A stretch of DNA of 64,000 nucleotides, taken from the NCBI GenBank assembly GCA_943737045.1, contig CALSFV010000292.1, positions 62,001-126,000 of the forward strand. Direction: 5' to 3'. The DNA is from Parapristionchus giblindavisi. Lineage: Eukaryota; Nematoda; Chromadorea; Rhabditida; Diplogasteridae. Shown piece after piece: positions 52,949 through 64,000 of the stretch. The notes beneath the pieces were generated by a model, which saw nothing but the letters and a program-made list of their open reading frames with translations, had not been told where the DNA came from and searched no databases. The position numbers were made by a program, and so were the translations under genes. Positions within the stretch are counted from its first letter, which is position 1. Every line of letters begins with the position of its first letter.

Positions 52949-55900
52949 TTATTTGACCAACGACTTTTTCCGGTTCTTTTTAAATTTCATTTCTATTAGA
53001 ATTTCCATTCCGTACAGAGAAACAGATTCCAAAGAATTTGTAAAAAAAATTACCTCGCATTCTCTTTTTGTGGAGTAGTAATCGGCCATATTGAGAGCTT
53101 TCGCAGATACATTGCGATAATTGAGATCCCTTTAAAATATGCTTTAACGAATGCGGGAATGTTATTGTCATGAAGAACATGGAACCAGCGATGTTGCATT
53201 GTGTTCTAAAATAGATTCGAGAGGCTGACAGCCTTTCCCTGCAGATTAATGGTTGGTACCCGGCGCTTGTAATCACACCATGTAGATTTCATCCCCCGTT
53301 TGAAAATTTCTATTTTTCGTTCAAATTCAAAAATTCGCGCCTTCATGGTGCAACGATCAACTTTCAGTGCAGTTACTAGTTAGCTGTATTCTTGGACATA
53401 AAATTTTAGAGTTTTTTTTATATTCATGGAGATGTGCTTCAAATAACCAATTTTCGTCACGAAAAACTTGAGCGTCTCCTTATTTCATGCTCCAATAAAA
53501 CTATTATTCAAATGTTTATTACCTGCACAGGTCACAGAAACCGTCGACATTATGTATGTAGTGTGTATTTCGCCACTCAAAGAATCTGTAAAAAATCTCT
53601 CAAGAAACTCTTGAGTGTAATCTAATTTAAAAATAAGCAACATATTAAAGGGAGCGTTACCTCTCTCAATGGTGTCTTTACATTGCGCACACTATTTCTC
53701 TGTTCTCTAACAACGAGAGAGCATTGCGCGTCGAAGAGACCATTGAGAGAGGCTACGCCCCCTTTAATAATATATCGATCGTCGTCTATAAAAAAATCAA
53801 TACTAACTTCCTGTAGAGTTTCTTGTCCGCAGCCACTTCGTGTAGGTAATCTGCCAGTTCTTTTGGTGATGAAAAATCATCGGCAGCGATGAAAGCAGAA
53901 TCGGGAGCCTTCTTCCGGGTATTGTTTCGGCGAAGCACAATTGGCACTATTCCTTCACTTAAATATATGTACTGGTAAATGAATAAATGAATTTGTACAA
54001 GTATAGGATTGCATAAATATAAGTTTTGAGGTGCGAACTTTGTAAATAAAAATAATTGTGCGTCATGGTGTTCGGCCGCTACGTCTAGGTCATTTCGAAA
54101 GTGTCGATAAACGTCTTTGATTCTTTATATTTTAAGTAGTAAGGATAACGCTTATACGTTTTGCCATGAACAGTAAGTTGGGCAACACTGAGAATTAGTG
54201 TAGGAAATGTGATGTTTGGGATGCTACAATATGACATAGTAACCAAAATTTTTGATCGAGTCTGAATAGCTTTTTCACAAGTAAATTTTCAAGTAACAAG
54301 AGAACCGCAAAAGTCGGGGACCCCTGGGGGTCCTAGTCTACCTGTGTCAACGAATTTTAACCTGAGCGTCCCCGACTTTTGTGGTTCTCTTGTAAAGGAA
54401 AGTTAATATTCCTGACTCTCATCCTATAACTTTCTGCGTGGTCGAAGCAGACAACGAATCTAATTATGTGGAGCGCATTTAACAAATCAAGCAAAGCAAA
54501 ATGAGAGAACGTTATTGAGACATTCTTGACCTTCACAATTTCTTTTTGTACATTGTTCCCTTTTTTTTATTTCCCCGCGTACAGATTTCTTAATTTTCAT
54601 TCGCTCATTTTTCTTTTTGAAACTTTATGATTAATGATAACTAAATTTAATTTAATTTAAATCTTACGTCAGTCGGGAGAATTTTTCCGTGATATAATCG
54701 GTGCAATGAATATTTTCGAAGGCGATAATGAAGAAGTGTGATTCTGAAAAACTTTAATAATTTAATTTAATAATTTAATTTAATAATAATTAATAATATT
54801 TTTTAATGATAGAAAGTGCAATTACATCAACAATTATTTCTTTAAAAAAATTAAAGTCTACTATTATAGTTTGACTTCAACATTTTGTTTTCACTCATCT
54901 TCTCAATTTGGTTGAACTCACTCATCAAATTCTTTGCTTCTTCTTTTGATGCTTTCTTTTTGTAGCATGCCCCTATCTTCGTTATTTCGATATGCTTATT
55001 CAGCTCCTGCAATTTGCAAATTTCAATTTTCATTTCAATATTTCAACTGAATTAACTTTAAAAACATTAATTTGTCGGCGGTTCTTTGATTGAGGGAGGC
55101 GAAAGATCCCCTCCCAATTACACAAATATTCTCCGGTATTTTTTGCTCGCGGGGCACACCATTGAGCGGTTAAATCTCGCGGGGTACACCGCGAGGAGCT
55201 GCATCCCGTCGAGAGTCGCAGCTCGCGGGGTACACCGTCTAAGTGTTCTGCCCCGCGGTGTACATCACGGAATTTAAAGGTGTGACCGCGAGCAAAAAAT
55301 ACCAGAGTTACCTTGATATAGTTCATTCTTCCCGATTCCGCACCACAATTGGAGATCATAGTCATGATCATATTCCTTTTATTCTCGAACATTGAATCGA
55401 ATTCATCCTGCAAATTGTGAGTAGGATCTGGCGTTGGATATTCAATTAATAGTATTAATAGATGTCCATGAATACGTATGCACGTACTTTAAATGTATTT
55501 TTTTTTGTTAAATAACTATATGCATTCAAAAAGACAACAAACATCGGTAATAATCTTTCTCTTGGTCTTCTCCTCATCAGTCTTAGCTTCCTTCATGACC
55601 CATCCATCAAAGTAAGTGAAGTTGTTCAATCGATAATCGACCGTCGCGTTGAAGAAATTGTCCGAAAACTGGAAAAATGAGATTTTCAACAAAGACATCG
55701 TCTGGTCATTTCGTCTTCATGTACCTACATTTATGTACTCTACGTTGACTGGAGATCTACGATTTAGTGTTAGGACCTGTTGGACAGGAGAAAACAATAA
55801 AAGCAATGAAAAATCACTAACCGGCTGTGTTTTAGATGCACTTCCAGCATGCGGAGGGGCTTCTTTAAGGAAAGAAACGTAGATTTGACCTGGTGGTCGC

Positions 55901-57023
55901 GTCTTGGGCAGAGGCATTTTCTGAAAAATTTATATTACGCTATGTTTTCTTTTAAGATTTACTCGTCAATATATTGCAATCATTTGTTTTGAATATTGCG
56001 TTCAAAGTGGAAGAATAAAGAAAGATACTTGAAAAATTCATTAAACAGGCAAAAAAGTTTAAATTTAAAAAAAAATAACCTTATTCACATCTCGAAAGTG
56101 GAAAACGATTGCATCCGCCTCACTTTCGTCAATTCTAAATTCATTAACTTAAACATTTATTTAATAATAATAATAATAATATCTTTATGTGGGTTTAAGG
56201 TAAGCAAGATAATGAGATACATAGAGAAGTAACATAAGGGACACATAAATACAATACCACAACGAGGTAGTAAGGTTGAATAAACAGATAATGATGATAT
56301 AACTATAACCATAAAGCATTATATAAATAGCTAAATTGTCCTACGCATTTCGCTGATACACGTTGCATTTATGAGGGCATCGCTCGTTACGAATTCGTTC
56401 CACTAGATCAGAACTGAAGTAGCGCGTCCAAGCAATGATCTAAATTGCGATTTTAATGATTGTTTGATTTGGGGATTATATAAATTTATTTCTTTGAAGA
56501 TTCCACGTTTTCATCAGTAAACTCTCCTTGTCCTCTTTTGATATTTGTAAAGAAGATTGTCACAATGTTTATGATCTTTTTCCTTTAGAGATCATTCTGA
56601 CCAGGAATTTCCATGGTGATTGTAGTTCTCACCACACTTTCGACCTATTATGACGCATTTTGTCACAACTTTTGAAAAGAAGGAAAGAAAGAGCGACTCG
56701 AAGGAAGTGAAATGTTTGTTTTAAAGGTATAACCAACCTTCGGGGCGAGATCTTCTTCCTTATCATGATCTGCACTACGAACGATGATACCTTGATAGAT
56801 GTCCAAAGTCGTCTGAGAGTTAGAATCAAACGCGAATTGAGTGAGGTACAGCACAAATATTATGAGAAATGTCTGAAAGAAGTCGTTGATCCACCCTATT
56901 GTTATGAAAAGAATTGATAGAAGATCTAGAGCGGAAATGACGATGTTGAATCAACTTACAACTTGTTTGTTAGAAATTCATAGAAATGCTTACCACAGAC
57001 AGTAGAATATGTAGATCCATCAT
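52949..57023 (-). CDS. Alpha-1,3-fucosyltransferase, GT10 family, complete
   Basis: Thirteen exons: 56994-57023, 56738-56872, 56345-56439, 56080-56134, 55822-55920, 55729-55776, 55543-55668, 55312-55407, 54922-55006, 54668-54743, 53808-53957, 53523-53585 and 53054-53129. Reading on to the stop at 52949 gives about 412 residues. Phases agree at every junction. Order of motifs: type II membrane anchor (LHILLSVTFLIIFVLYLTQF), IIAWTRYFSS, DAIVFHFRDV, RPPGQIYVSFLKEAP, FFNATVDYR, ISNCGAESGRMNYIKELNKH, then the donor-binding FIIAFENIHCTDYITEKF, EGIVPIV, DDFSSPKELADYL and a Cys-containing C-terminus (FCDLC). The Golgi enzyme transfers fucose from GDP-fucose in alpha-1,3 linkage to N-acetylglucosamine of glycans. 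The typical WTM in FFNWTMTYR reads NATV here. The last few residues are uncertain. Confidence 0.88.
53230..53305 (+). repeat. tRNA-like (SINE-type) sequence, degenerate
   Basis: GGTTGGTACCCGGCGCTTGT and a decayed box B (GATTTCATCCCC) follow ATTCGAGAGGCTGACAGC, as in the related element at 12.77 kb. It lies between exons 12 and 13 of the fucosyltransferase. Confidence 0.4.
53643..53767. mobile_element. Palindromic MITE, family M2
   Basis: ATTAAAGGGAGCGTTACCTC and GAGGCTACGCCCCCTTTAAT around the standard core. It lies in intron 11 of the fucosyltransferase gene. Confidence 0.8.
54297..54396. repeat. Hairpin in a fucosyltransferase intron
   Basis: CAAGAGAACCGCAAAAGTCG pairs with CGACTTTTGTGGTTCTCTTG across an unpaired stretch of about 50 bp. 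Confidence 0.7.
55135..55303. mobile_element. MITE, family M4 (TGCTCGCGG ends)
   Basis: The termini GGTATTTTTTGCTCGCGG and CCGCGAGCAAAAAATACC are exact complements. Internal TCGCGGGGTACACC motifs repeat. It lies in intron 8 of the fucosyltransferase. The copies in the second and third tandem units lack the first 7 bp. Confidence 0.75.
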
Positions 57024-57117
57024 AACATGAGAACAGGAGACTTGGTTTGCCTAAAAGTTTCCCGAAAATAACTTAATTTGAGCAACAGTAGGTTTTGTAT
57101 ACGATGCTGAACAAACT

Positions 57118-57305
57118 TTAAGAGACCGGCTCGGTAAGACTCGAGCATGGTCCGGACATTCGCTAGGAATTTCGATCTGACCCTCAATACTTTCACCATA
57201 GTCACATACCGGGAGCAGACCGACGAAAGTAATAGTGAAAATGCCCTGAGGTTCAAACCCGGTTCACATATGTCACATTAAATAAAAAAATTGAAAAATT
57301 CATAA
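57118..57305. mobile_element. Solo end of the fold-back family
   Basis: TTAAGAGACCGGCTCGGTAA and about 185 bp after it match the terminal part of the element at 31489-33704; the rest is missing. It is repeated at 60781-60968. Confidence 0.7.
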
Positions 57306-57524
57306 CTTTTCAATCGCGATAGCTAGGTCATTTTGCCGTTGAAGTGGAGGCTAGAGGTGTGAGAGTGTGATGGAGCGAGAGAGCAGAGAGGCATCATAGA
57401 AAGGAACCTTCTTTTCTACCTTCTCTACTCTCTCACACTCTCTCGCAAAATACACTTTAGCCATTGAGAGAAATTTCATTTTTATTTTTTTTTATTTTTC
57501 ATGGAAAATTAATTAGACAGCTGT

Positions 57525-57765
57525 GATCGCGATCAAATTATGCCCCTGAGTGCATAATTTGCAAATTTTAGCACCTTCGGGTGGGGATATGACTAAAAAA
57601 GCGATTTGAACGCAAAGTCGTCTGGCCTCAACAGTGACTCCAGGTGCAAAGTGAACATGACCATCGTCAACGGAGCCCTTCAGAACCGCGATCCCCAAAA
57701 TTTTATTTTTTGATTGTGCCGGCACTTAGTCGATTCTTGCGTAAACGGTCTCATATCACCCCTTG
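57525..57765. mobile_element. Dispersed repeat R1, uninterrupted copy
   Basis: CGTCTGGCCTCAACAGTGAC and TTGCGTAAACGGTCTCATAT correspond in reverse to the two flanks of the Tc1-like insertion at 39.4-40.7 kb. A copy lies at 61188-61428. It is followed by a LINE-type GATGGAATAAATAAAT tail. Confidence 0.65.
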
Positions 57766-58069
57766 TCATTATATGTGATGGAATAAATAAATTTATTAAT
57801 AAATAAATTATAATAAATATATGAAACAATATCGGTCAAAGGAATAGACTGTAGTATAATTCTCTTGCGTACAGTTGATCTTCAAACCAATCGTCTTCTT
57901 CAATCAAACCATCATTGACCATTTCCTATTCTTATCAGATTCATTCGTATGTAGTTTCATATTCAATGTCCACACTCCACACATGTATGCGCTTGCTCAA
58001 ACATCACATGCGCATCGTAGGAACATTTCCTCACTACTCATGAAAGGAAGCGCAACCTCTCTCAATGGT

Positions 58070-58394
58070 CACGGCGGTTCATTGGAGGGCAACCCCTACA
58101 TTTAACTTTGGCTTGAAGCCTCCCGCACTATGAAAAATCAGCAAAGTTGATTTGCACCGGGCGGGATTCGAACCCACGAGGTTCGGATCGCCACACAAAA
58201 GCTTTAGCCACTAAGCCATCTCAGCATATGCCGCAACTCGTAAAACTCGATGATAGCTCTAGTATGAAACGTTCGTATGGCGAGCGGCGCTCATTCATAT
58301 CGTATCTAACTTTCGCGCCGGGAGGATCCCTCAGTTTGCGATACTCAGTGTGAGATTGCGGGAGCTCCTTAGTTACTATCATTGAGCCGCCGTG
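58070..58394. mobile_element. 325-bp element carrying a tRNA-like sequence
   Basis: Terminal repeats CACGGCGG / CCGCCGTG with a 5-bp direct duplication ATGGT on each side. Its interior holds the tRNA-like sequence at 58154-58226. It is inserted in an M2 MITE. The copy in the next tandem unit is 61733-62057. Confidence 0.7.
58154..58226 (-). repeat. tRNA-like sequence with intact A and B boxes
   Basis: On the minus strand, GATGGCTTAGTGGCTAAAGC and GTGGGTTCGAATCCCGC are good box A and box B matches at the normal distance. The acceptor stem does not pair, so it is not a functional tRNA. It is repeated at 61817-61889. Confidence 0.45.
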
Positions 58395-58974
58395 ATGGTC
58401 TCTTCGACGCGCAATGCTCTCTCGTTGTTAGAGAACAGAGAAATAGTGTGCGCAATGAAGAGACCACTGAGAGAGGTAACGCTCCCTTGAAGTACTGTTT
58501 TCATTGAATATTTACAATTTTTTTCCAATTTGAGCCCCAAGAGACCGTCACCCCCTCTGACCGTCACTAATAGAAATAGAGCAAGCATAGTTCAAATCTG
58601 CATATTTAAGCCAGTTTTGATAAATTCGGAACCTAACACAGTAACCGCAGGTGTTGAGCAGGTTGTTTATTGATTTTTTCTGAATCGATCGATAACTGTT
58701 GATTCAGTACCAACACTTAGTGTTTACCATAATGCATATACATAAGAAACACCATAGAGCACATTATTAGCTAACCTATATATTGTAAAAAAATTAAAAA
58801 AAAATTTGCTCGCGGGGCACACCATTGAGCGGTTAAATCTCGCGGGGTACACCGCGAGGAGCTGCATCCCGTCGAGAGTCGCAGCTCGCGGGGTACACCG
58901 TCTAAGTGTTCTGCCCCGCGGTGTACATCACGGAATTTAAAGGTGTGACCGCGAGCAAAAAATACCAGAGTTAC

Positions 58975-60686
58975 CTTGATATAGTTCATTCTTCCCGATT
59001 CCGCACCACAATTGGAGATCATAGTCATGATCATATTCCTTTTATTCTCGAACATTGAATCGAATTCATCCTGCAAATTGTGAGTAGGATCTGGCGTTGG
59101 ATATTCAATTAATAGTATTAATAGATGTCCATGAATACGTATGCACGTACTTTAAATGTATTTTTTTTTGTTAAATAACTATATGCATTCAAAAAGACAA
59201 CAAACATCGGTAATAATCTTTCTCTTGGTCTTCTCCTCATCAGTCTTAGCTTCCTTCATGACCCATCCATCAAAGTAAGTGAAGTTGTTCAATCGATAAT
59301 CGACCGTCGCGTTGAAGAAATTGTCCGAAAACTGGAAAAATGAGATTTTCAACAAAGACATCGTCTGGTCATTTCGTCTTCATGTACCTACATTTATGTA
59401 CTCTACGTTGACTGGAGATCTACGATTTAGTGTTAGGACCTGTTGGACAGGAGAAAACAATAAAAGCAATGAAAAATCACTAACCGGCTGTGTTTTAGAT
59501 GCACTTCCAGCATGCGGAGGGGCTTCTTTAAGGAAAGAAACGTAGATTTGACCTGGTGGTCGCGTCTTGGGCAGAGGCATTTTCTGAAAAATTTATATTA
59601 CGCTATGTTTTCTTTTAAGATTTACTCGTCAATATATTGCAATCATTTGTTTTGAATATTGCGTTCAAAGTGGAAGAATAAAGAAAGATACTTGAAAAAT
59701 TCATTAAACAGGCAAAAAAGTTTAAATTTAAAAAAAAATAACCTTATTCACATCTCGAAAGTGGAAAACGATTGCATCCGCCTCACTTTCGTCAATTCTA
59801 AATTCATTAACTTAAACATTTATTTATTAATAATAATAATAATATCTTTATGTGGGTTTAAGGTAAGCAAGATAATGAGATACATAGAGAAGTAACATAA
59901 GGGACACATAAATACAATACCACAACGAGGTAGTAAGGTTGAATAAACAGATAATGATGATATAACTATAACCATAAAGCATTATATAAATAGCTAAATT
60001 GTCCTACGCATTTCGCTGATACACGTTGCATTTATGAGGGCATCGCTCGTTACGAATTCGTTCCACTAGATCAGAACTGAAGTAGCGCGTCCAAGCAATG
60101 ATCTAAATTGCGATTTTAATGATTGTTTGATTTGGGGATTATATAAATTTATTTCTTTGAAGATTCCACGTTTTCATCAGTAAACTCTCCTTGTCCTCTT
60201 TTGATATTTGTAAAGAAGATTGTCACAATGTTTATGATCTTTTTCCTTTAGAGATCATTCTGACCAGGAATTTCCATGGTGATTGTAGTTCTCACCACAC
60301 TTTCGACCTATTATGACGCATTTTGTCACAACTTTTGAAAAGAAGGAAAGAAAGAGCGACTCGAAGGAAGTGAAATGTTTGTTTTAAAGGTATAACCAAC
60401 CTTCGGGGCGAGATCTTCTTCCTTATCATGATCTGCACTACGAACGATGATACCTTGATAGATGTCCAAAGTCGTCTGAGAGTTAGAATCAAACGCGAAT
60501 TGAGTGAGGTACAGCACAAATATTATGAGAAATGTCTGAAAGAAGTCGTTGATCCACCCTATTGTTATGAAAAGAATTGATAGAAGATCTAGAGCGGAAA
60601 TGACGATGTTGAATCAACTTACAACTTGTTTGTTAGAAATTCATAGAAATGCTTACCACAGACAGTAGAATATGTAGATCCATCAT
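58975..60686 (-). pseudogene. Fucosyltransferase N-terminal exons 1-8, tandem copy 2
   Basis: Exons 60657-60686, 60401-60535, 60008-60102, 59743-59797, 59485-59583, 59392-59439, 59206-59331 and 58975-59070 are intact and identical in sequence to copy 1 as far as seen. Exons 9-13, which encode the GDP-fucose-binding half, are absent because the unit boundary falls in intron 8. Alone it cannot make an enzyme. Since exon 8 ends in phase 0 and its donor is intact, a transcript could splice to exon 9 of copy 1, or make a truncated secreted N-terminal half. Confidence 0.8.
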
Positions 60687-61732
60687 AACATGAGAACAGG
60701 AGACTTGGTTTGCCTAAAAGTTTCCCGAAAATAACTTAATTTGAGCAACAGTAGGTTTTGTATACGATGCTGAACAAACTTTAAGAGACCGGCTCGGTAA
60801 GACTCGAGCATGGTCCGGACATTCGCTAGGAATTTCGATCTGACCCTCAATACTTTCACCATAGTCACATACCGGGAGCAGACCGACGAAAGTAATAGTG
60901 AAAATGCCCTGAGGTTCAAACCCGGTTCACATATGTCACATTAAATAAAAAAATTGAAAAATTCATAACTTTTCAATCGCGATAGCTAGGTCATTTTGCC
61001 GTTGAAGTGGAGGCTAGAGGTGTGAGAGTGTGATGGAGCGAGAGAGCAGAGAGGCATCATAGAAAGGAACCTTCTTTTCTACCTTCTCTACTCTCTCACA
61101 CTCTCTCGCAAAATACACTTTAGCCATTGAGAGAAATTTCATTTTTATTTTTTTTTATTTTTCATGGAAAATTAATTAGACAGCTGTGATCGCGATCAAA
61201 TTATGCCCCTGAGTGCATAATTTGCAAATTTTAGCACCTTCGGGTGGGGATATGACTAAAAAAGCGATTTGAACGCAAAGTCGTCTGGCCTCAACAGTGA
61301 CTCCAGGTGCAAAGTGAACATGACCATCGTCAACGGAGCCCTTCAGAACCGCGATCCCCAAAATTTTATTTTTTGATTGTGCCGGCACTTAGTCGATTCT
61401 TGCGTAAACGGTCTCATATCACCCCTTGTCATTATATGTGATGGAATAAATAAATTTATTAATAAATAAATTATAATAAATATATGAAACAATATCGGTC
61501 AAAGGAATAGACTGTAGTATAATTCTCTTGCGTACAGTTGATCTTCAAACCAATCGTCTTCTTCAATCAAACCATCATTGACCATTTCCTATTCTTATCA
61601 GATTCATTCGTATGTAGTTTCATATTCAATGTCCACACTCCACACATGTATGCGCTTGCTCAAACATCACATGCGCATCGTAGGAACATTTCCTCACTAC
61701 TCATGAAAGGAAGCGCAACCTCTCTCAATGGT

Positions 61733-62057
61733 CACGGCGGTTCATTGGAGGGCAACCCCTACATTTAACTTTGGCTTGAAGCCTCCCGCACTATGAAAAA
61801 TCAGCAAAGTTGATTTGCACCGGGCGGGATTCGAACCCACGAGGTTCGGATCGCCACACAAAAGCTTTAGCCACTAAGCCATCTCAGCATATGCCGCAAC
61901 TCGTAAAACTCGATGATAGCTCTAGTATGAAACGTTCGTATGGCGAGCGGCGCTCATTCATATCGTATCTAACTTTCGCGCCGGGAGGATCCCTCAGTTT
62001 GCGATACTCAGTGTGAGATTGCGGGAGCTCCTTAGTTACTATCATTGAGCCGCCGTG
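61733..62057. mobile_element. 325-bp tRNA-like-carrying element, second tandem copy
   Basis: Identical counterpart of 58070-58394, nested in the M2 copy at 61706-62158. Confidence 0.7.
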
Positions 62058-62637
62058 ATGGTCTCTTCGACGCGCAATGCTCTCTCGTTGTTAGAGAACA
62101 GAGAAATAGTGTGCGCAATGAAGAGACCACTGAGAGAGGTAACGCTCCCTTGAAGTACTGTTTTCATTGAATATTTACAATTTTTTTCCAATTTGAGCCC
62201 CAAGAGACCGTCACCCCCTCTGACCGTCACTAATAGAAATAGAGCAAGCATAGTTCAAATCTGCATATTTAAGCCAGTTTTGATAAATTCGGAACCTAAC
62301 ACAGTAACCGCAGGTGTTGAGCAGGTTGTTTATTGATTTTTTCTGAATCGATCGATAACTGTTGATTCAGTACCAACACTTAGTGTTTACCATAATGCAT
62401 ATACATAAGAAACACCATAGAGCACATTATTAGCTAACCTATATATTGTAAAAAAATTAAAAAAAAATTTGCTCGCGGGGCACACCATTGAGCGGTTAAA
62501 TCTCGCGGGGTACACCGCGAGGAGCTGCATCCCGTCGAGAGTCGCAGCTCGCGGGGTACACCGTCTAAGTGTTCTGCCCCGCGGTGTACATCACGGAATT
62601 TAAAGGTGTGACCGCGAGCAAAAAATACCAGAGTTAC

Positions 62638-64000
62638 CTTGATATAGTTCATTCTTCCCGATTCCGCACCACAATTGGAGATCATAGTCATGATCATATT
62701 CCTTTTATTCTCGAACATTGAATCGAATTCATCCTGCAAATTGTGAGTAGGATCTGGCGTTGGATATTCAATTAATAGTATTAATAGATGTCCATGAATA
62801 CGTATGCACGTACTTTAAATGTATTTTTTTTTGTTAAATAACTATATGCATTCAAAAAGACAACAAACATCGGTAATAATCTTTCTCTTGGTCTTCTCCT
62901 CATCAGTCTTAGCTTCCTTCATGACCCATCCATCAAAGTAAGTGAAGTTGTTCAATCGATAATCGACCGTCGCGTTGAAGAAATTGTCCGAAAACTGGAA
63001 AAATGAGATTTTCAACAAAGACATCGTCTGGTCATTTCGTCTTCATGTACCTACATTTATGTACTCTACGTTGACTGGAGATCTACGATTTAGTGTTAGG
63101 ACCTGTTGGACAGGAGAAAACAATAAAAGCAATGAAAAATCACTAACCGGCTGTGTTTTAGATGCACTTCCAGCATGCGGAGGGGCTTCTTTAAGGAAAG
63201 AAACGTAGATTTGACCTGGTGGTCGCGTCTTGGGCAGAGGCATTTTCTGAAAAATTTATATTACGCTATGTTTTCTTTTAAGATTTACTCGTCAATATAT
63301 TGCAATCATTTGTTTTGAATATTGCGTTCAAAGTGGAAGAATAAAGAAAGATACTTGAAAAATTCATTAAACAGGCAAAAAAGTTTAAATTTAAAAAAAA
63401 ATAACCTTATTCACATCTCGAAAGTGGAAAACGATTGCATCCGCCTCACTTTCGTCAATTCTAAATTCATTAACTTAAACATTTATTTATTAATAATAAT
63501 AATAATATCTTTATGTGGGTTTAAGGTAAGCAAGATAATGAGATACATAGAGAAGTAACATAAGGGACACATAAATACAATACCACAACGAGGTAGTAAG
63601 GTTGAATAAACAGATAATGATGATATAACTATAACCATAAAGCATTATATAAATAGCTAAATTGTCCTACGCATTTCGCTGATACACGTTGCATTTATGA
63701 GGGCATCGCTCGTTACGAATTCGTTCCACTAGATCAGAACTGAAGTAGCGCGTCCAAGCAATGATCTAAATTGCGATTTTAATGATTGTTTGATTTGGGG
63801 ATTATATAAATTTATTTCTTTGAAGATTCCACGTTTTCATCAGTAAACTCTCCTTGTCCTCTTTTGATATTTGTAAAGAAGATTGTCACAATGTTTATGA
63901 TCTTTTTCCTTTAGAGATCATTCTGACCAGGAATTTCCATGGTGATTGTAGTTCTCACCACACTTTCGACCTATTATGACGCATTTTGTCACAACTTTTG
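62638..64000 (-). pseudogene. Fucosyltransferase N-terminal exons 3-8, tandem copy 3 (runs off window)
   Basis: Exons 63671-63765, 63406-63460, 63148-63246, 63055-63102, 62869-62994 and 62638-62733 are visible. Exons 1-2 lie beyond 64000. Like copy 2 it lacks exons 9-13. Whether yet another copy follows cannot be seen. Confidence 0.75.

Larger units (their letters stand above)
58043..58495. mobile_element. M2 MITE interrupted by a nested element
   Basis: The left end AAAGGAAGCGCAACCTCTCT and the right part TCTCTTCGACGCGCAATGCT ... ACGCTCCCTTGAA form one M2 copy split at ATGGT by the 325-bp insertion at 58070-58394. It is repeated at 61706-62158 in the next tandem unit. Confidence 0.75.
55142..64000. 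repeat. 3,663-bp tandem repeat, 2.4 copies in window
   Basis: Units start at 55142, 58805 and 62468 with TTTGCTCGCGGGGCACACC. They are almost identical; one visible difference is TTTAATAATAATAATAATAA near 56160 against TTTATTAATAATAATAATAA in later copies. Each unit carries fucosyltransferase exons 8 to 1 (reading left to right), a solo end of the 31.5-kb fold-back family, an R1 repeat, an M2 MITE and the element nested in it. The third unit runs off the window. Confidence 0.95.

Noticed and set aside
54851..55033. 60-residue minus-strand ORF ending at 54851 as the terminal fucosyltransferase exon
   Set aside because: A GTGAGT donor at 54921 inside it joins in phase to the exon encoding FENIHCTDYITEKF, which the family requires.
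55516..55698. Stop codon at 55516 as the end of a short protein
   Set aside because: A GTTTGT donor before it joins in phase to the next exon, and the joined protein continues as a GT10 enzyme.

Overview
The window is eukaryotic and almost certainly from a rhabditid-type nematode. The evidence is many very short introns (42-46 nt is common), strong TTTCAG-type 3' splice sites, a 7TM chemoreceptor pair, secreted Thr-rich proteins, proline tRNAs of nematode type, and a dense load of small palindromic repeats. I cannot name the species. Genes are mostly broken into short exons, so the models below were assembled by hand from splice sites, reading phase and paralogue comparison.

Layout. 0-4.1 kb: 3' half of a 7TM receptor gene (+) whose last intron holds a fold-back element with an expanded 90-bp minisatellite. 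4.9-5.1 kb: 3' end of a small membrane-protein gene (-). 6.4-8.2 kb: 13 tandem identical tRNA-Pro(AGG) genes (-). 8.4-9.0 kb: 3' remnant of a non-LTR retrotransposon. 10.4-13.5 kb: a complete paralogue of the first receptor (-). 15.7-17.7 kb: a ten-exon gene (-) for a Lys/Glu-rich protein built from duplicated exon cassettes. 18.6-30.4 kb: an 11.8-kb near-perfect palindrome containing smaller palindromes and minisatellites. 31.5-33.7 kb: another fold-back element. 34.0-38.8 kb: a twelve-exon C2H2 zinc-finger gene (+). 39.2-40.8 kb: a dead Tc1-like transposon inserted in an older repeat, followed by a copy of the last zinc-finger exon. 42.3-50.6 kb: three paralogous genes (one +, two -) for secreted Thr-rich proteins with a shared C-terminal domain that I cannot name. 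52.9-57.0 kb: a complete alpha-1,3-fucosyltransferase (GT10) gene (-). 55.1-64.0 kb: a 3,663-bp tandem repeat that carries exons 1-8 of that gene in three copies, while exons 9-13 exist once.

The genes do not form an obvious pathway. Two are sensory receptors, three are mucin-like secreted proteins and one is a Golgi glycosyltransferase. The dominant theme is genome restructuring by inverted-repeat DNA. Two palindromic MITE families (here M1 and M2, both ending in TTTAAAGG-like sequence) lie throughout the window and inside introns of nearly every gene. One paralogue (44.2-47.6 kb) keeps an open frame only if a 558-bp insertion in an exon is spliced out as a new intron. The fucosyltransferase tandem duplication has its breakpoint inside a MITE.
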